This document shows, in pieces, positions 32,979-41,627 of a DNA stretch of 64,000 bases (positions are counted from its first letter, which is position 1; every line of letters begins with the position of its first letter). The DNA lies in contig NZ_FSRJ01000001.1 in the NCBI RefSeq assembly GCF_900142065.1, positions 434,001-498,000 on the forward strand, read 5' to 3'. A model generated the notes under the pieces. The model saw only the letters and a program-made list of their open reading frames with translations, searched no databases and had not been told where the DNA came from. The DNA comes from Agromyces cerinus subsp. cerinus (GTDB lineage: Bacteria; Actinomycetota; Actinomycetes; Actinomycetales; Microbacteriaceae). Made by a program: the position numbers and the translations under genes.

Positions 32979-35536
32979 CCGACTCCTCGCAGATGCCCTC
33001 CGGCGTCGCGGACGCCGCCGCGCCGACCGGCCCGTCGGCCACACGGCCGTTTCCGGCCCGGGCGTGGCCCGACGTCGCGATCATCTCGGTGCTCTCGCTC
33101 CTCGGCGTCCTCGGATACGAGACCTCGTTCGGCGACGGCAACTTCCTGATCGCCGGGGTCGGCGGTCTCGTCGTCGGCACCGCGTTCGGCGTGCTCGGCT
33201 ACGTGCTCCGCCTCGGCGTCGTCACGAACGTGCTCGCGGCCCTGCTCGGCTACTTCCTCTTCGGCAGTGCGCTCACGATGCCCGCCCAGTCGTTGTTCGG
33301 TGTGGTGCCGAGCCTCGAGACGCTCGCGGGCCTCGCGCTCGGCGCCGTGTGGGGCTGGGCGGACATCGTCACCCTGCAGACGCCGGTCGAAGCGCCGTAC
33401 TACATCCCGGTGGTGCCCTACTTCGCGACCTGGTTGGTCGCGCTCGTCGGCACGATGCTCGCGAGCCGCTGGCTCACGATCCGCCGCACGCCGCTTCGGG
33501 CGAGCGTGCTGCTCATCGGTCCGGCGCTCCTGTTCCTCTCGGGCATCCTGCTCGGCACCGACGAGACCTATTTCGCCGGAGTCCGCGGAGTCGCGTTCGC
33601 CGCGATCGCGCTCATCTGGCTCGGCTGGCGCCGGCAGGCGGCTCCCGCGGCGAGCGATGAGGGAGCGACCAGGCTCCGGCGCCGCAAGCTCGCAGGAACG
33701 GGCATGCTCGTCACCGGCGCCGTGCTCGTCGGCGCCCTCGCCGGCACCGCGCTCGCCCCGACCCAGCCCGATCGCTTCGTGCTGCGCGAGGAGATCACGC
33801 CGCCGTTCGATCCGCTCGCCTTCCCGAGCCCGCTCGCGGGCTTCCGCGCATACACGAAGGATCTGGCCGACACGCCGCTCTTCACGGCGACCGGACTCGA
33901 GCCGGGCGATGTCATCCGGCTCGCGAGCATGGACTCGTACGACGGCCGGCTCTGGAACGTCGCCGGCCCCGACGACATGGTCTCGTCCGACGGCGGGTTC
34001 GAACTCGTCGGCGAGACGTTGCCGTTGCCCGAGCTGATGCGCGCCGGCGCCGAACGTTCGGCCGAGATCGAGATCGCCGGATACGACGACGTCTGGCTGC
34101 CGGGCGTCGGGTATCCGACCCGCTTGACGTTCGACGACGCCACGAGCGTCGACAGCGCGGGGGACCTGCGCTACAACCCGGCGTCCGGCACCGCGGTGCT
34201 GACGAGCGGCGTCGACGAGGCGTATCGCTACTCGATCGACGCGACGCTGCAGAAGGGCATCGACGACGACGATCTCGTCGACACCCCTGCAGCGATGATC
34301 GACCTCGCGCCCGTGGAGAACACGCCCGACGTCGTCGTCGCCAAGGCGCAGGAGTTCGCAGGCGACGCCGAGACGCCCATCGAGCAGCTTCGCGCGATCG
34401 AGACGGCGCTGAAGACGCAGGGCTTCCTGAGTCACGGCCTCGCCTCTGACGCCGTCCCCTCACGCGCCGGACACGGCGCCGACCGCATGATCGAGCTCTT
34501 CACGCGGAGCCAGATGATCGGTGACGAGGAGCAGTACGCCTCGGCGATGGCGCTCATGGCCAGGTACCTCGGGTATCCGGCCCGGGTGGTCATGGGATTC
34601 GCACCCCAGATCGGCGAGGACGCTGAATCCGTCGAGGTCGTGGGCGATGACGTCACGGCCTGGGTCGAGGTCGCCTTCGAGGACGTCGGCTGGGTGGCCT
34701 TCCACCCGACTCCCGACGAGACCGACATCCCGCAGGACCAGACGCCGAAGCCGAAGTCGGAGCCGCAGCCCCAGGTGCGCCAGCCTCCGCGGAGCGACAA
34801 CGAGGACGAGGACCTGCTCACCGCCGTCGAGATCGACGACAGCGACGACGAGAAGAAGAACCAGCCGTTCGTCATCCCGCTGTGGGCATGGATCACGGCC
34901 GGTGTGGTCGGCATCCCGCTGCTGCTGTTCTTCGGCACGATGCTCGTGATCGCCGCGATCAAGGCACGCCGTCGCAGTCGGCGGCGCAACCGCGGTTCCG
35001 GAGATCGACGCGTCGCGGGGGCCTGGGACGAGTTGACCGACGAATTCGCCGAGCTCGGCTTCGACGTGCCGCGTGTCGGCAGCCGTCGTCAGACGGCCAC
35101 CGTGATCGAACGGCAGTTGCGCGAGCAGGGTCTCGGCGATGCGCGCGGAGCGCACACCGACACGGGCCCGGTGCGGGTCATCCGCGCCGATGCGCCCGCG
35201 AGCGGGATCCGGGTGATGCCGCTGGCCGATGCCACCGACCGGGCCGTCTTCAGCGGCGAGGAGGTCGAGCAGAGCGTCGTCGACGAGAGCTGGAACGCCG
35301 CGAGCGAGGCGGTCGGCCTCGCGCGCGCGGCATCCGGTCGTCTCCGGCGTCTCTTCAGCCGCTTCCGCATCCGTTCGAAGCGCGACTGGGCGCAGGTGGA
35401 CATCTCGGGCGCGAAGCCGGCCAAGCCCGCGAAGCCGGCCAAGCCCGCGAAGCCGGCCAAGCCGGCCAAGCCCGCGAAGCCGGCCAAGCCCGCTGAGCCC
35501 GGAGGCGGCGAGGCCGCAGCACCCGCAGCAGGATGA
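32975..35536 (+). CDS. Transglutaminase-fold membrane protein lacking the catalytic triad
   Basis: The 853-residue protein has about seven N-terminal membrane helices, an outside domain (about 265-625), another helix (about 632-655), and a cytoplasmic DUF4129-like tail ending in nine AKP repeats. The outside domain keeps the transglutaminase scaffold (YASAMALMARYLGYPARVVMGF, then AWVEVAFEDVGWVAF). However, the usual GYCEQ is GDEEQ, placing E518 at the cysteine. The usual HAWVEV is TAWVEV, placing T561 at the histidine. The usual FDPT is FHPT (H577). It is therefore probably not an active enzyme. The GTG start overlaps the DUF58 stop. Compare the intact paralogue at 50852. Confidence 0.88.
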   Translation: MTDSSQMPSGVADAAAPTGPSATRPFPARAWPDVAIISVLSLLGVLGYETSFGDGNFLIAGVGGLVVGTAFGVLGYVLRLGVVTNVLAALLGYFLFGSALTMPAQSLFGVVPSLETLAGLALGAVWGWADIVTLQTPVEAPYYIPVVPYFATWLVALVGTMLASRWLTIRRTPLRASVLLIGPALLFLSGILLGTDETYFAGVRGVAFAAIALIWLGWRRQAAPAASDEGATRLRRRKLAGTGMLVTGAVLVGALAGTALAPTQPDRFVLREEITPPFDPLAFPSPLAGFRAYTKDLADTPLFTATGLEPGDVIRLASMDSYDGRLWNVAGPDDMVSSDGGFELVGETLPLPELMRAGAERSAEIEIAGYDDVWLPGVGYPTRLTFDDATSVDSAGDLRYNPASGTAVLTSGVDEAYRYSIDATLQKGIDDDDLVDTPAAMIDLAPVENTPDVVVAKAQEFAGDAETPIEQLRAIETALKTQGFLSHGLASDAVPSRAGHGADRMIELFTRSQMIGDEEQYASAMALMARYLGYPARVVMGFAPQIGEDAESVEVVGDDVTAWVEVAFEDVGWVAFHPTPDETDIPQDQTPKPKSEPQPQVRQPPRSDNEDEDLLTAVEIDDSDDEKKNQPFVIPLWAWITAGVVGIPLLLFFGTMLVIAAIKARRRSRRRNRGSGDRRVAGAWDELTDEFAELGFDVPRVGSRRQTATVIERQLREQGLGDARGAHTDTGPVRVIRADAPASGIRVMPLADATDRAVFSGEEVEQSVVDESWNAASEAVGLARAASGRLRRLFSRFRIRSKRDWAQVDISGAKPAKPAKPAKPAKPAKPAKPAKPAKPAEPGGGEAAAPAAG
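35411..35500 (+). repeat. 9-bp tandem repeat encoding (AKP)9-AEP
   Basis: Ten 9-bp units alternate GCGAAGCCG and GCCAAGCCC with small variation. They give a basic AKP tail at the cytoplasmic C-terminus of the transglutaminase-fold protein. Copy number could change by slippage. Confidence 0.9.
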
Positions 35537-35568
35537 CGCGGGTGCTGCGCCGTCGTCGGGCGCTCGCC

Positions 35569-35574
35569 TAGAGT
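35569..35574 (+). promoter_or_regulatory. -10 hexamer TAGAGT of the small FHA gene (leaderless)
   Basis: TAGAGT ends 7 bases before the GTG start at 35581, predicting a leaderless transcript separate from the cluster mRNA. Confidence 0.5.
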
Positions 35575-35580
35575 GGAGCC

Positions 35581-36081
35581 GTGGAACACGAGGGGTTCAT
35601 CGTTCCGCCTCCCGGGTTGATCCCCGACACCGTCGAGGCGCCGCCGCGGCGCGCGCCTGCCGTGGCGCCGGCCGCATTCCCGACATTCACGCCCGTGGCG
35701 CCTGCGCCACCGCCGCAACCGGTCGTGCCCGAAGCCGAGGCGCTGCCGCATGGCCCGTGGGTGCTCTCGCTCGACGACGGCCAGCGGTTCCAGGTCGGCG
35801 GTTCGCTCGTGCTCGGTCGCGATCCCGCGCCCGTGCCGGTGCGGCCGCACGCGGTGCTCGTGCCCGTCGTCGATGCCGCCAAGTCGGTGTCGAAGACCCA
35901 CGCGATCATCGATCTCGAGGGCGCCGAGCTCTCGATCACCGACCTGCATTCGACGAACGGCGTGCTCGTGACCGATGCGCACGGCGTCGAGCGCGACCTC
36001 GATCCGGGCGAGCGCGTCGTGCTCTCGCCGGGCGATCGTGTCGAGCTCGGCACCTTCGCGGTGCGCGTCGAGCGGGCGTGA
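35581..36081 (+). CDS. Small FHA-domain protein
   Basis: This 166-residue protein has a Pro-rich N-terminal stretch of about 55 residues and then one FHA domain (about 70-165). The phosphothreonine-binding features are LGRDPAP, SVSKTHAII and HSTNGVL. It should bind phosphorylated threonine peptides in the cytoplasm. It is the third FHA protein of this region and lies 44 bp after the transglutaminase-fold gene, so it probably reads the same kinase. A leaderless promoter before it suggests partly independent expression. No other domain is visible. Confidence 0.88.
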   Translation: MEHEGFIVPPPGLIPDTVEAPPRRAPAVAPAAFPTFTPVAPAPPPQPVVPEAEALPHGPWVLSLDDGQRFQVGGSLVLGRDPAPVPVRPHAVLVPVVDAAKSVSKTHAIIDLEGAELSITDLHSTNGVLVTDAHGVERDLDPGERVVLSPGDRVELGTFAVRVERA

Positions 36082-36122
36082 CCGCACGTCGTCATCTGGC
36101 GGGCCCGACGTTTTCGAGGTGT

Positions 36123-36128
36123 TAGCCT
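36123..36128 (+). promoter_or_regulatory. Extended -10 (TGTTAGCCT) of the leu leader
   Basis: TAGCCT with TG one base upstream ends 7 bases before the GTG of the leader peptide, so the leader ORF should be translated from the very 5' end of the mRNA. Confidence 0.6.
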
Positions 36129-36134
36129 GAAGAC

Positions 36135-36188
36135 GTGCGCGCACGACGACGTCTTCTCCTTCGTTGCCGCGGCGGGGCTTCGTTCTGA
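36135..36188 (+). CDS. Leucine leader peptide of leuCD (17 aa)
   Basis: A GTG-initiated ORF of 17 codons encodes VRARRRLLLRCRGGASF. It contains three consecutive leucine codons, CTT CTC CTT. CTT is rare in the surrounding high-GC genes. The codons lie directly before the left arm of a strong hairpin, and the stop codon lies in that hairpin's loop. This is the layout of ribosome-mediated attenuation: ribosomes stalled for charged tRNA-Leu would prevent the hairpin from forming. Rare CGA arginine codons precede the leucines, so an arginine effect is not excluded. Its position upstream of leuC strongly supports leucine control. Confidence 0.75.
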   Translation: MRARRRLLLRCRGGASF

Positions 36189-36205
36189 GGCCTTCCCCGC
36201 CGCGG
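36167..36205 (+). terminator. Attenuator hairpin before leuC
   Basis: CCGCGGCGGGG (36167-36177) pairs perfectly over 11 bp with CCCCGCCGCGG (36195-36205). The left arm lies within the leader ORF and the stop codon in the loop. No T run follows, so termination might be weak or need a factor, or the hairpin could act on translation. Confidence 0.65.
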
Positions 36206-36248
36206 AGTCTGTCGTCGGCTGACCCCTGGATCTGAGGAAGACGAACGC

Positions 36249-37712
36249 ATGAACGCAGCACCCACGAACAACGCTGTCGCGACGGGTGACGCCCCGCGCA
36301 CCCTGGCCGAGAAGGTGTGGAACGCCCACCTGGTCAAGCAGGGCGAAGACGGCACCCCCGACCTGATCTACATCGACCTGCACCTCGTGCACGAGGTCAC
36401 CAGCCCGCAGGCCTTCGACGGCCTACGCATGGCGGGCCGCCCCGTGCGACGGCCGGATCTGACGATCGCGACGGAAGACCACAACACGCCGACGCTCGAC
36501 ATCGACAAGCCCATCGCCGACCTGACGAGCCGCACGCAGATCGAGACCCTGCGCCGCAACGCCGCCGAGTTCGGCATCCGCCTGCACTCGCTCGGCGACA
36601 AGGAGCAGGGCATCGTGCACGTCGTCGGCCCGCAGCTGGGCCTCACGCAGCCCGGCATCACCGTGGTGTGCGGCGACTCGCACACCTCGACGCACGGCGC
36701 GTTCGGTGCGATGGCGTTCGGCATCGGCACGAGCGAGGTCGAGCACGTGCTCGCCACGCAGACCCTGCCGCTGAAGCCGTTCAAGACCATGGCGATCAAC
36801 GTCGAGGGCACCCTGCGTCCCGGGGTCACGGCGAAGGACATCATCCTCGCGGTCATCGCGAAGATCGGCACCGGCGGCGGCCAGGGCTACGTGCTCGAGT
36901 ACCGCGGCAGCGCCATCCGCGCGCTCTCGATGGACGGCCGCATGACGATCTGCAACATGTCGATCGAGGCCGGCGCCCGCGCCGGCATGGTGGCACCGGA
37001 TGCCACGACGTACGCGTATCTCGAGGGTCGCGACCACGCGCCGTCGGGCGCCGACTGGGACGACGCCGTCGCCTACTGGGAGACGCTCGCCACCGATGAG
37101 GGAGCGCAGTTCGATGCCGAGGTGTCGATCGACGCCGATACCCTCGAGCCCTTCGTCACGTGGGGAACGAACCCCGGCCAGGGCGTCTCGCTCTCCGAGA
37201 CCGTGCCCGACCCCGCGTCGATCGACGACCAGCACGAGCGTGCCGCCGCCGAGCGCGCACTCGAGTACATGGCGCTCGAACCCGGCACGCCGCTGAAGGA
37301 GATCGCGGTCGACGCCGTCTTCATGGGCTCGTGCACCAACAGTCGCATCGAAGACCTCCGCGCCTTCGCCTCGATCATCAAGGGCAAGCAGAAGGCCGAG
37401 GGCGTGCGCGTCATGGTCGTGCCCGGCTCGGCTCGCGTTCGGCTCGAGGCCGAGGCCGAGGGCCTCGACAAGGTCTTCACCGACTTCGGCGCCGAATGGC
37501 GCTTCGCCGGCTGTTCGATGTGCCTCGGCATGAACCCCGACCAGCTCGCCCCGGGCGAGCGCTGCGCGTCGACCTCGAACCGCAACTTCGAGGGGCGCCA
37601 GGGCAAGGGCGGCCGCACGCACCTCGTGTCGCCGCTGGTGGCCGCTGCCACCGCCATTCGCGGAACCCTCTCGAGCCCCTGGGATCTGCAGACCGAAGGG
37701 GAGGGGAACTGA
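36249..37712 (+). CDS. leuC: 3-isopropylmalate dehydratase, large subunit
   Basis: LeuC, with LeuD, isomerises 2-isopropylmalate to 3-isopropylmalate in leucine synthesis, using a 4Fe-4S cluster. The 487-residue protein has the aconitase-family cysteine ligands: one in [10 protein letters not shown] and two in [33 protein letters not shown] is also conserved. Length is normal. The ATG at 36249 has GAGGAAGACGAACGC just upstream. An attenuator with a Leu-rich leader peptide precedes it. leuD starts 3 bases after the stop. Confidence 0.97.
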   Translation: MNAAPTNNAVATGDAPRTLAEKVWNAHLVKQGEDGTPDLIYIDLHLVHEVTSPQAFDGLRMAGRPVRRPDLTIATEDHNTPTLDIDKPIADLTSRTQIETLRRNAAEFGIRLHSLGDKEQGIVHVVGPQLGLTQPGITVVCGDSHTSTHGAFGAMAFGIGTSEVEHVLATQTLPLKPFKTMAINVEGTLRPGVTAKDIILAVIAKIGTGGGQGYVLEYRGSAIRALSMDGRMTICNMSIEAGARAGMVAPDATTYAYLEGRDHAPSGADWDDAVAYWETLATDEGAQFDAEVSIDADTLEPFVTWGTNPGQGVSLSETVPDPASIDDQHERAAAERALEYMALEPGTPLKEIAVDAVFMGSCTNSRIEDLRAFASIIKGKQKAEGVRVMVVPGSARVRLEAEAEGLDKVFTDFGAEWRFAGCSMCLGMNPDQLAPGERCASTSNRNFEGRQGKGGRTHLVSPLVAAATAIRGTLSSPWDLQTEGEGN

Positions 37713-37714
37713 TC

Positions 37715-38335
37715 ATGGAGAAGGTCACCACCGTCACGGGCACTGCTGCTCCGCTGCGCCGCTCGAACGTCGACACCGACCAGATCATCCCCGCGGTGTT
37801 CCTGAAGCGGGTCACGAAGACCGGTTTCGACGACGCGCTCTTCTACGCCTGGCGCCAGGACCCCGACTTCGTGCTGAACCGCCCCGAGCACCAGGGCGTG
37901 AAGGTGCTCATCGCCGGCCCCGACTTCGGCACCGGCTCGAGCCGCGAGCACGCGGTCTGGGCGTTGCGCGACTTCGGATTCGACGTCGTCATCAGCTCGC
38001 GATTCGGCGACATCTTCCGCGGCAATTCGGGCAAGCAGGGCTTGCTCGCCGCGCAGGTCGCCTATGAGGACGTGGAGCGCCTCTGGGAGGTCGTCGAGGC
38101 CGACCCGGGAATAGAGGTGACCGTCGATCTGGTTGAGCGAACCGTGACCGTAGGGTCGCTGAAGGTGCCGTTCGAGATCGACGACTACACTCGGTGGAGG
38201 CTGCTCGAGGGGCTCGATGACATCGGGCTCACCCTCAGAGATGAAGCAGCAATCGCCGAATTCGAGTCTCATCGAGAATCGTGGCGGCCGAAGACGCTCC
38301 CCATCAGGGAGCCGGCGGAATCAGGGAGTCTGTGA
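37715..38335 (+). CDS. leuD: 3-isopropylmalate dehydratase, small subunit
   Basis: LeuD is the swivel subunit that completes the isopropylmalate isomerase with LeuC. The 206-residue protein has [18 protein letters not shown] near the N-terminus and the conserved [14 protein letters not shown]. Length matches the family. The ATG at 37715 follows GGGGAGGGGA, 7 bases from the leuC stop region. Its TGA overlaps the GTG start of murA. This links leucine synthesis and wall synthesis on one transcript, an arrangement seen across actinobacteria. Confidence 0.97.
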   Translation: MEKVTTVTGTAAPLRRSNVDTDQIIPAVFLKRVTKTGFDDALFYAWRQDPDFVLNRPEHQGVKVLIAGPDFGTGSSREHAVWALRDFGFDVVISSRFGDIFRGNSGKQGLLAAQVAYEDVERLWEVVEADPGIEVTVDLVERTVTVGSLKVPFEIDDYTRWRLLEGLDDIGLTLRDEAAIAEFESHRESWRPKTLPIREPAESGSL

Positions 38336-39699
38336 ACACACTCGGGCAAGATGCCAAGAACCATGGAACGGCAGTCGGGCTGAACGTCGACAAGATCACG
38401 ATCAACGGCGGCAAGCCGCTCCGCGGTCGCATCGAGTTGAAGGGCGCGAAGAACCTCGTCACGAAGGCGATGGTCGCGGCCATCCTCGGCGACACTCCGA
38501 GTGTGCTGAAGGACGTGCCGAACATCAGCGATGTCCGGATCGTCCGCGGCCTGCTCGAGGTGCACGGCGTCAGTGTGACGCACGGCGTCGAGGGCGAGCT
38601 CATCCTCGACCCGTCGGCGGTCGAGACCGCGCACATGGCCGACATCGACGCGCACGCCGGGTCGAGCCGCATCCCGATCCTGTTCTGCGGACCGCTGCTG
38701 CACCGGCTGGGCGAGGCGTTCATCCCCGACCTCGGAGGGTGCCGCATCGGCGACCGCCCGATCGACTACCACCTCGAGGTGCTGCGCAACTTCGGCGCCA
38801 TCGTCGAGAAGCTGCCGAGCGGCATCCGCATGTCGGCGCCCGGCGGCCTGCACGGCGCCAAGGTGTCGCTGCCCTACCCGAGCGTCGGGGCGACCGAGCA
38901 GGTGCTGCTGACCGCGGTGCTCGCCGACGGCATCACCGAGCTCTCGGGCGCGGCGATCGAGCCCGAGATCATGGATCTCATCAACATCCTGCAGAAGATG
39001 GGCGCCATCATCACGGTCGACACCGACCGGGTCATCCGCATCGAGGGCGTCGAGAAGCTCGACGGCTACACGCACCGCGCGCTCTTCGACCGCAACGAGG
39101 CCGCGAGCTGGGCCGCTGCGGCGCTCGCGACCGAGGGCGACATCTTCGTCGGCGGCGCGCGTCAGCCCGAGATGCTCACCTTCCTCAACGTCTTCCGCAA
39201 GGTCGGCGGTGCCTTCGAGATCGAGGAGGACGGCATCCGCTTCTTCCACCCCGGTGGCGAACTGAAGCCGGTGATCATCGAGACCGACGTGCACCCGGGC
39301 TTCATGACCGACTGGCAGCAGCCGCTCGTGGTCGCCCTCACGAAGGCGAAGGGCGTCTCCATCGTGCACGAGACCGTCTACGAGCAGCGGTTCGGCTTCG
39401 TCGACGCGCTCGTCGAGATGGGCGCGTCGATCGACGTGCACAAGGAGTGCCTCGGCTCGGCGGCCTGCCGCTTCGGGCAGCGCAACTTCAAGCATTCGGC
39501 GATCATCTCGGGCCCGACGAGGCTCACGGGCGCCGACATCGAGGTGCCCGACCTGCGCGGCGGCTTCAGTCACCTCATCGCGGCGCTGACGGCCGACGGC
39601 CGTTCGACGGTCTCCAACGTCGGCATCATCGCCCGCGGCTACGAGAACTTCATCACGAAGCTGGAGCTCCTCGGGGCGGACTTCGAACTCGAAGGATAA
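38332..39699 (+). CDS. murA: UDP-N-acetylglucosamine 1-carboxyvinyltransferase
   Basis: MurA transfers enolpyruvate from PEP to UDP-GlcNAc, the first committed step of peptidoglycan synthesis. The 455-residue protein has [10 protein letters not shown] (substrate loop) and the catalytic loop GGCRIGDRP. The loop cysteine, C137, is present, unlike the mycobacterial Asp version, so it is the fosfomycin-sensitive type by this residue. The GTG at 38332 is preferred over the GTG at 38281 because GGGAG precedes it and it overlaps the leuD stop as GTGA. About 20 residues precede the family core. Confidence 0.95.
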   Translation: MNTLGQDAKNHGTAVGLNVDKITINGGKPLRGRIELKGAKNLVTKAMVAAILGDTPSVLKDVPNISDVRIVRGLLEVHGVSVTHGVEGELILDPSAVETAHMADIDAHAGSSRIPILFCGPLLHRLGEAFIPDLGGCRIGDRPIDYHLEVLRNFGAIVEKLPSGIRMSAPGGLHGAKVSLPYPSVGATEQVLLTAVLADGITELSGAAIEPEIMDLINILQKMGAIITVDTDRVIRIEGVEKLDGYTHRALFDRNEAASWAAAALATEGDIFVGGARQPEMLTFLNVFRKVGGAFEIEEDGIRFFHPGGELKPVIIETDVHPGFMTDWQQPLVVALTKAKGVSIVHETVYEQRFGFVDALVEMGASIDVHKECLGSAACRFGQRNFKHSAIISGPTRLTGADIEVPDLRGGFSHLIAALTADGRSTVSNVGIIARGYENFITKLELLGADFELEG

Positions 39700-39706
39700 T
39701 GGGGGA

Positions 39707-40483
39707 GTGCCACACGACGACACTCCCTCGACGAGTTCCATGAAGCCGCGTTCGGAGACCCGCCGACCGTCGTTCTTCTGGCTCCTCGCCGCCATCGCCC
39801 TCCCGCCGCTCGGCCTCGCGGTCCGCTACCGGTTCCACCACCGTGAGCGGATGCCCCAGTCGGGCGCGTTCGTGCTCGCGCCGAACCACTACAGCGAGAT
39901 CGATCCCCTCGTGATCGGGGCAGCTGTGTGGAAGCTCGGTCGCGCACCGAGATTCCTCGCGAAGGCCTCGCTCTTCAAGAACCCCGTGCTGGGTTGGCTC
40001 CTGCGCACCTCCGGGCAGATCCCGGTCGAGCGTGCGGGCAGCAAGAGCCACCGGGCCCTTCGGGCGGCCGAGGAGCTCGTCGAGAAGGGGCGCATGGTCG
40101 TCGTCTACCCCGAGGGCTCGCTCACCCGCGACCCCGACCTGTGGCCGATGCGCGGCAAGACGGGCGCCGTGCGCATCGCGCTCGAACGCGACATCCCGAT
40201 CATTCCCGCGGCCCACTGGGGCACGCAGGAGCTCATGCCGCGCTACGGCAAGAAGATCCACCCGTTCCCGCGGAAGACCATCGACGTCATCATCGGCGAA
40301 CCGCTCGACCTCAGCGCCTATCAGGGCAAGCCGCTCACGCAGAGCACCCTGCTCGAGGCGACGGGCGAGCTCATGGACGCGATCGCCGAACTGCTCGCAG
40401 AGGTGCGCGGCGAACCGGCTCCGGCCGAGCGCTGGGATCCGACGCAGCACGGTCAGAAGGAGACGGGGCGCCTTGAAGACTAG
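39707..40483 (+). CDS. 1-acyl-sn-glycerol-3-phosphate acyltransferase family protein
   Basis: This 258-residue membrane-associated acyltransferase has the PlsC family motifs: NHYSEID (H-x4-D), SGQIPVERAG, and YPEGSLTRD. An N-terminal hydrophobic stretch (WLLAAIALPPLGLAV) anchors it. It probably acylates lysophosphatidic acid during phospholipid synthesis. The GTG at 39707 is taken as the start, but its ribosome site is very close. The ATG at 39740 (MKPRSETRR) is a good alternative. It lies between murA and gpsA, whose product supplies glycerol 3-phosphate, so the two steps are co-transcribed. Confidence 0.92.
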   Translation: MPHDDTPSTSSMKPRSETRRPSFFWLLAAIALPPLGLAVRYRFHHRERMPQSGAFVLAPNHYSEIDPLVIGAAVWKLGRAPRFLAKASLFKNPVLGWLLRTSGQIPVERAGSKSHRALRAAEELVEKGRMVVVYPEGSLTRDPDLWPMRGKTGAVRIALERDIPIIPAAHWGTQELMPRYGKKIHPFPRKTIDVIIGEPLDLSAYQGKPLTQSTLLEATGELMDAIAELLAEVRGEPAPAERWDPTQHGQKETGRLED

Positions 40484-41627
40484 AGTTCCCGCCAAGAAGG
40501 CGGCAGGCCGGAAGGCGGCCGGAAAGCGCGTCGCCGTGCTCGGCGCCGGCAGCTGGGGCACCACCTTCGCGAAGATCCTCGCCGACGGCGGCGCCGACGT
40601 GGTGCTGTGGGCACGGCGCCCCGAGCTGGCGCGCGAGATCCAGGAGGCCAAGCGCAACAGCGACTACCTCCCGGGCGTGAACCTGCCGCTGAACCTCCGG
40701 GCCACGAGCCGTCTCGACCTCGCCCTCGCGGGCGCCGAGCAGGTCTACATCTCGGTGCCGAGCCAGTCGTTGCGCGAGAACCTCGCGATCATCGCGCCGC
40801 ACCTGCACGCACAGGCATCCGTCGTCTCGCTCATGAAGGGCGTCGAGAAGTCGACCGGCAAGCGCATGAGCGAGGTCATCGCCGAGGTGCTGCGCATCGA
40901 TCCGGCGCAGATCGCCGTGATCTCGGGGCCGAACCTCGCGCTCGAGATCGCGAAGGAGCAGCCGACGGCCGCCGTCGTGTCGTCGACGAGCCTCGAGACG
41001 GCGCAGGCCGTGGCATCCGTCGCCCGGAACCGATACTTCCGCTCGTTCGTGAACACCGACGTGATCGGCACCGAGTTCGGCGGCGTGCTGAAGAACCTCA
41101 TCGCCGTCGCGATCGGCATCGTCGACGGCGTCGGCTACGGCGAGAACACCAAGGCGTCGATCATCACGCGCGGCCTCGTCGAGATGACGGACTTCGCGGT
41201 CGCCTACGGTGCGCACCCCGAGACCCTCGCCGGTCTCGCGGGGCTCGGCGACCTCATCGCGACGAGCCAGTCGCCGCTCTCGCGCAACAACACCGCCGGG
41301 CGACTGCTCGGCCAGGGCTACCACCTGAACGACGTCGTCAATCAGATGCAGCAGACCACAGAGGGGCTCGCATCCGTCGGGCCGATCCTCGAACTGGCGC
41401 GCGCGATGGGCGTCGACATGCCCATCGTCGAACAGGTTCGACAGGTGCTCGCGGGCACCCTCGACCCGAAGGACATCGCGCCCCACCTCACAACAGATGA
41501 CGAGCCGCAGGGCGAAAGGACGATCGATGGACAAGCTCAGAGTGGTTCTGCTGTTCGGAGGGCGTTCCAGCGAGCATTCGATCAGCTGCGCTACGGCGGG
41601 CGGGGTGCTCCGGGCGATCGACCGTAG
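40473..41627 (+). CDS. gpsA: NAD(P)-dependent glycerol-3-phosphate dehydrogenase
   Basis: GpsA reduces dihydroxyacetone phosphate to sn-glycerol 3-phosphate for phospholipid synthesis. The Rossmann motif is GAGSWGTTFAKIL, and the catalytic region contains NLIAVAIGIVDG and GYGENTKASIITRG. The TTG at 40473 (LKTRVPAKKAAGRK) is preceded by AAGGAG and overlaps the plsC-type gene by 11 bp. The 384-residue product is about 40 residues longer than usual. Its last 33 codons run into ddl in another frame, giving a 101-bp overlap. The conserved core is complete. Confidence 0.93.
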   Translation: MKTRVPAKKAAGRKAAGKRVAVLGAGSWGTTFAKILADGGADVVLWARRPELAREIQEAKRNSDYLPGVNLPLNLRATSRLDLALAGAEQVYISVPSQSLRENLAIIAPHLHAQASVVSLMKGVEKSTGKRMSEVIAEVLRIDPAQIAVISGPNLALEIAKEQPTAAVVSSTSLETAQAVASVARNRYFRSFVNTDVIGTEFGGVLKNLIAVAIGIVDGVGYGENTKASIITRGLVEMTDFAVAYGAHPETLAGLAGLGDLIATSQSPLSRNNTAGRLLGQGYHLNDVVNQMQQTTEGLASVGPILELARAMGVDMPIVEQVRQVLAGTLDPKDIAPHLTTDDEPQGERTIDGQAQSGSAVRRAFQRAFDQLRYGGRGAPGDRP

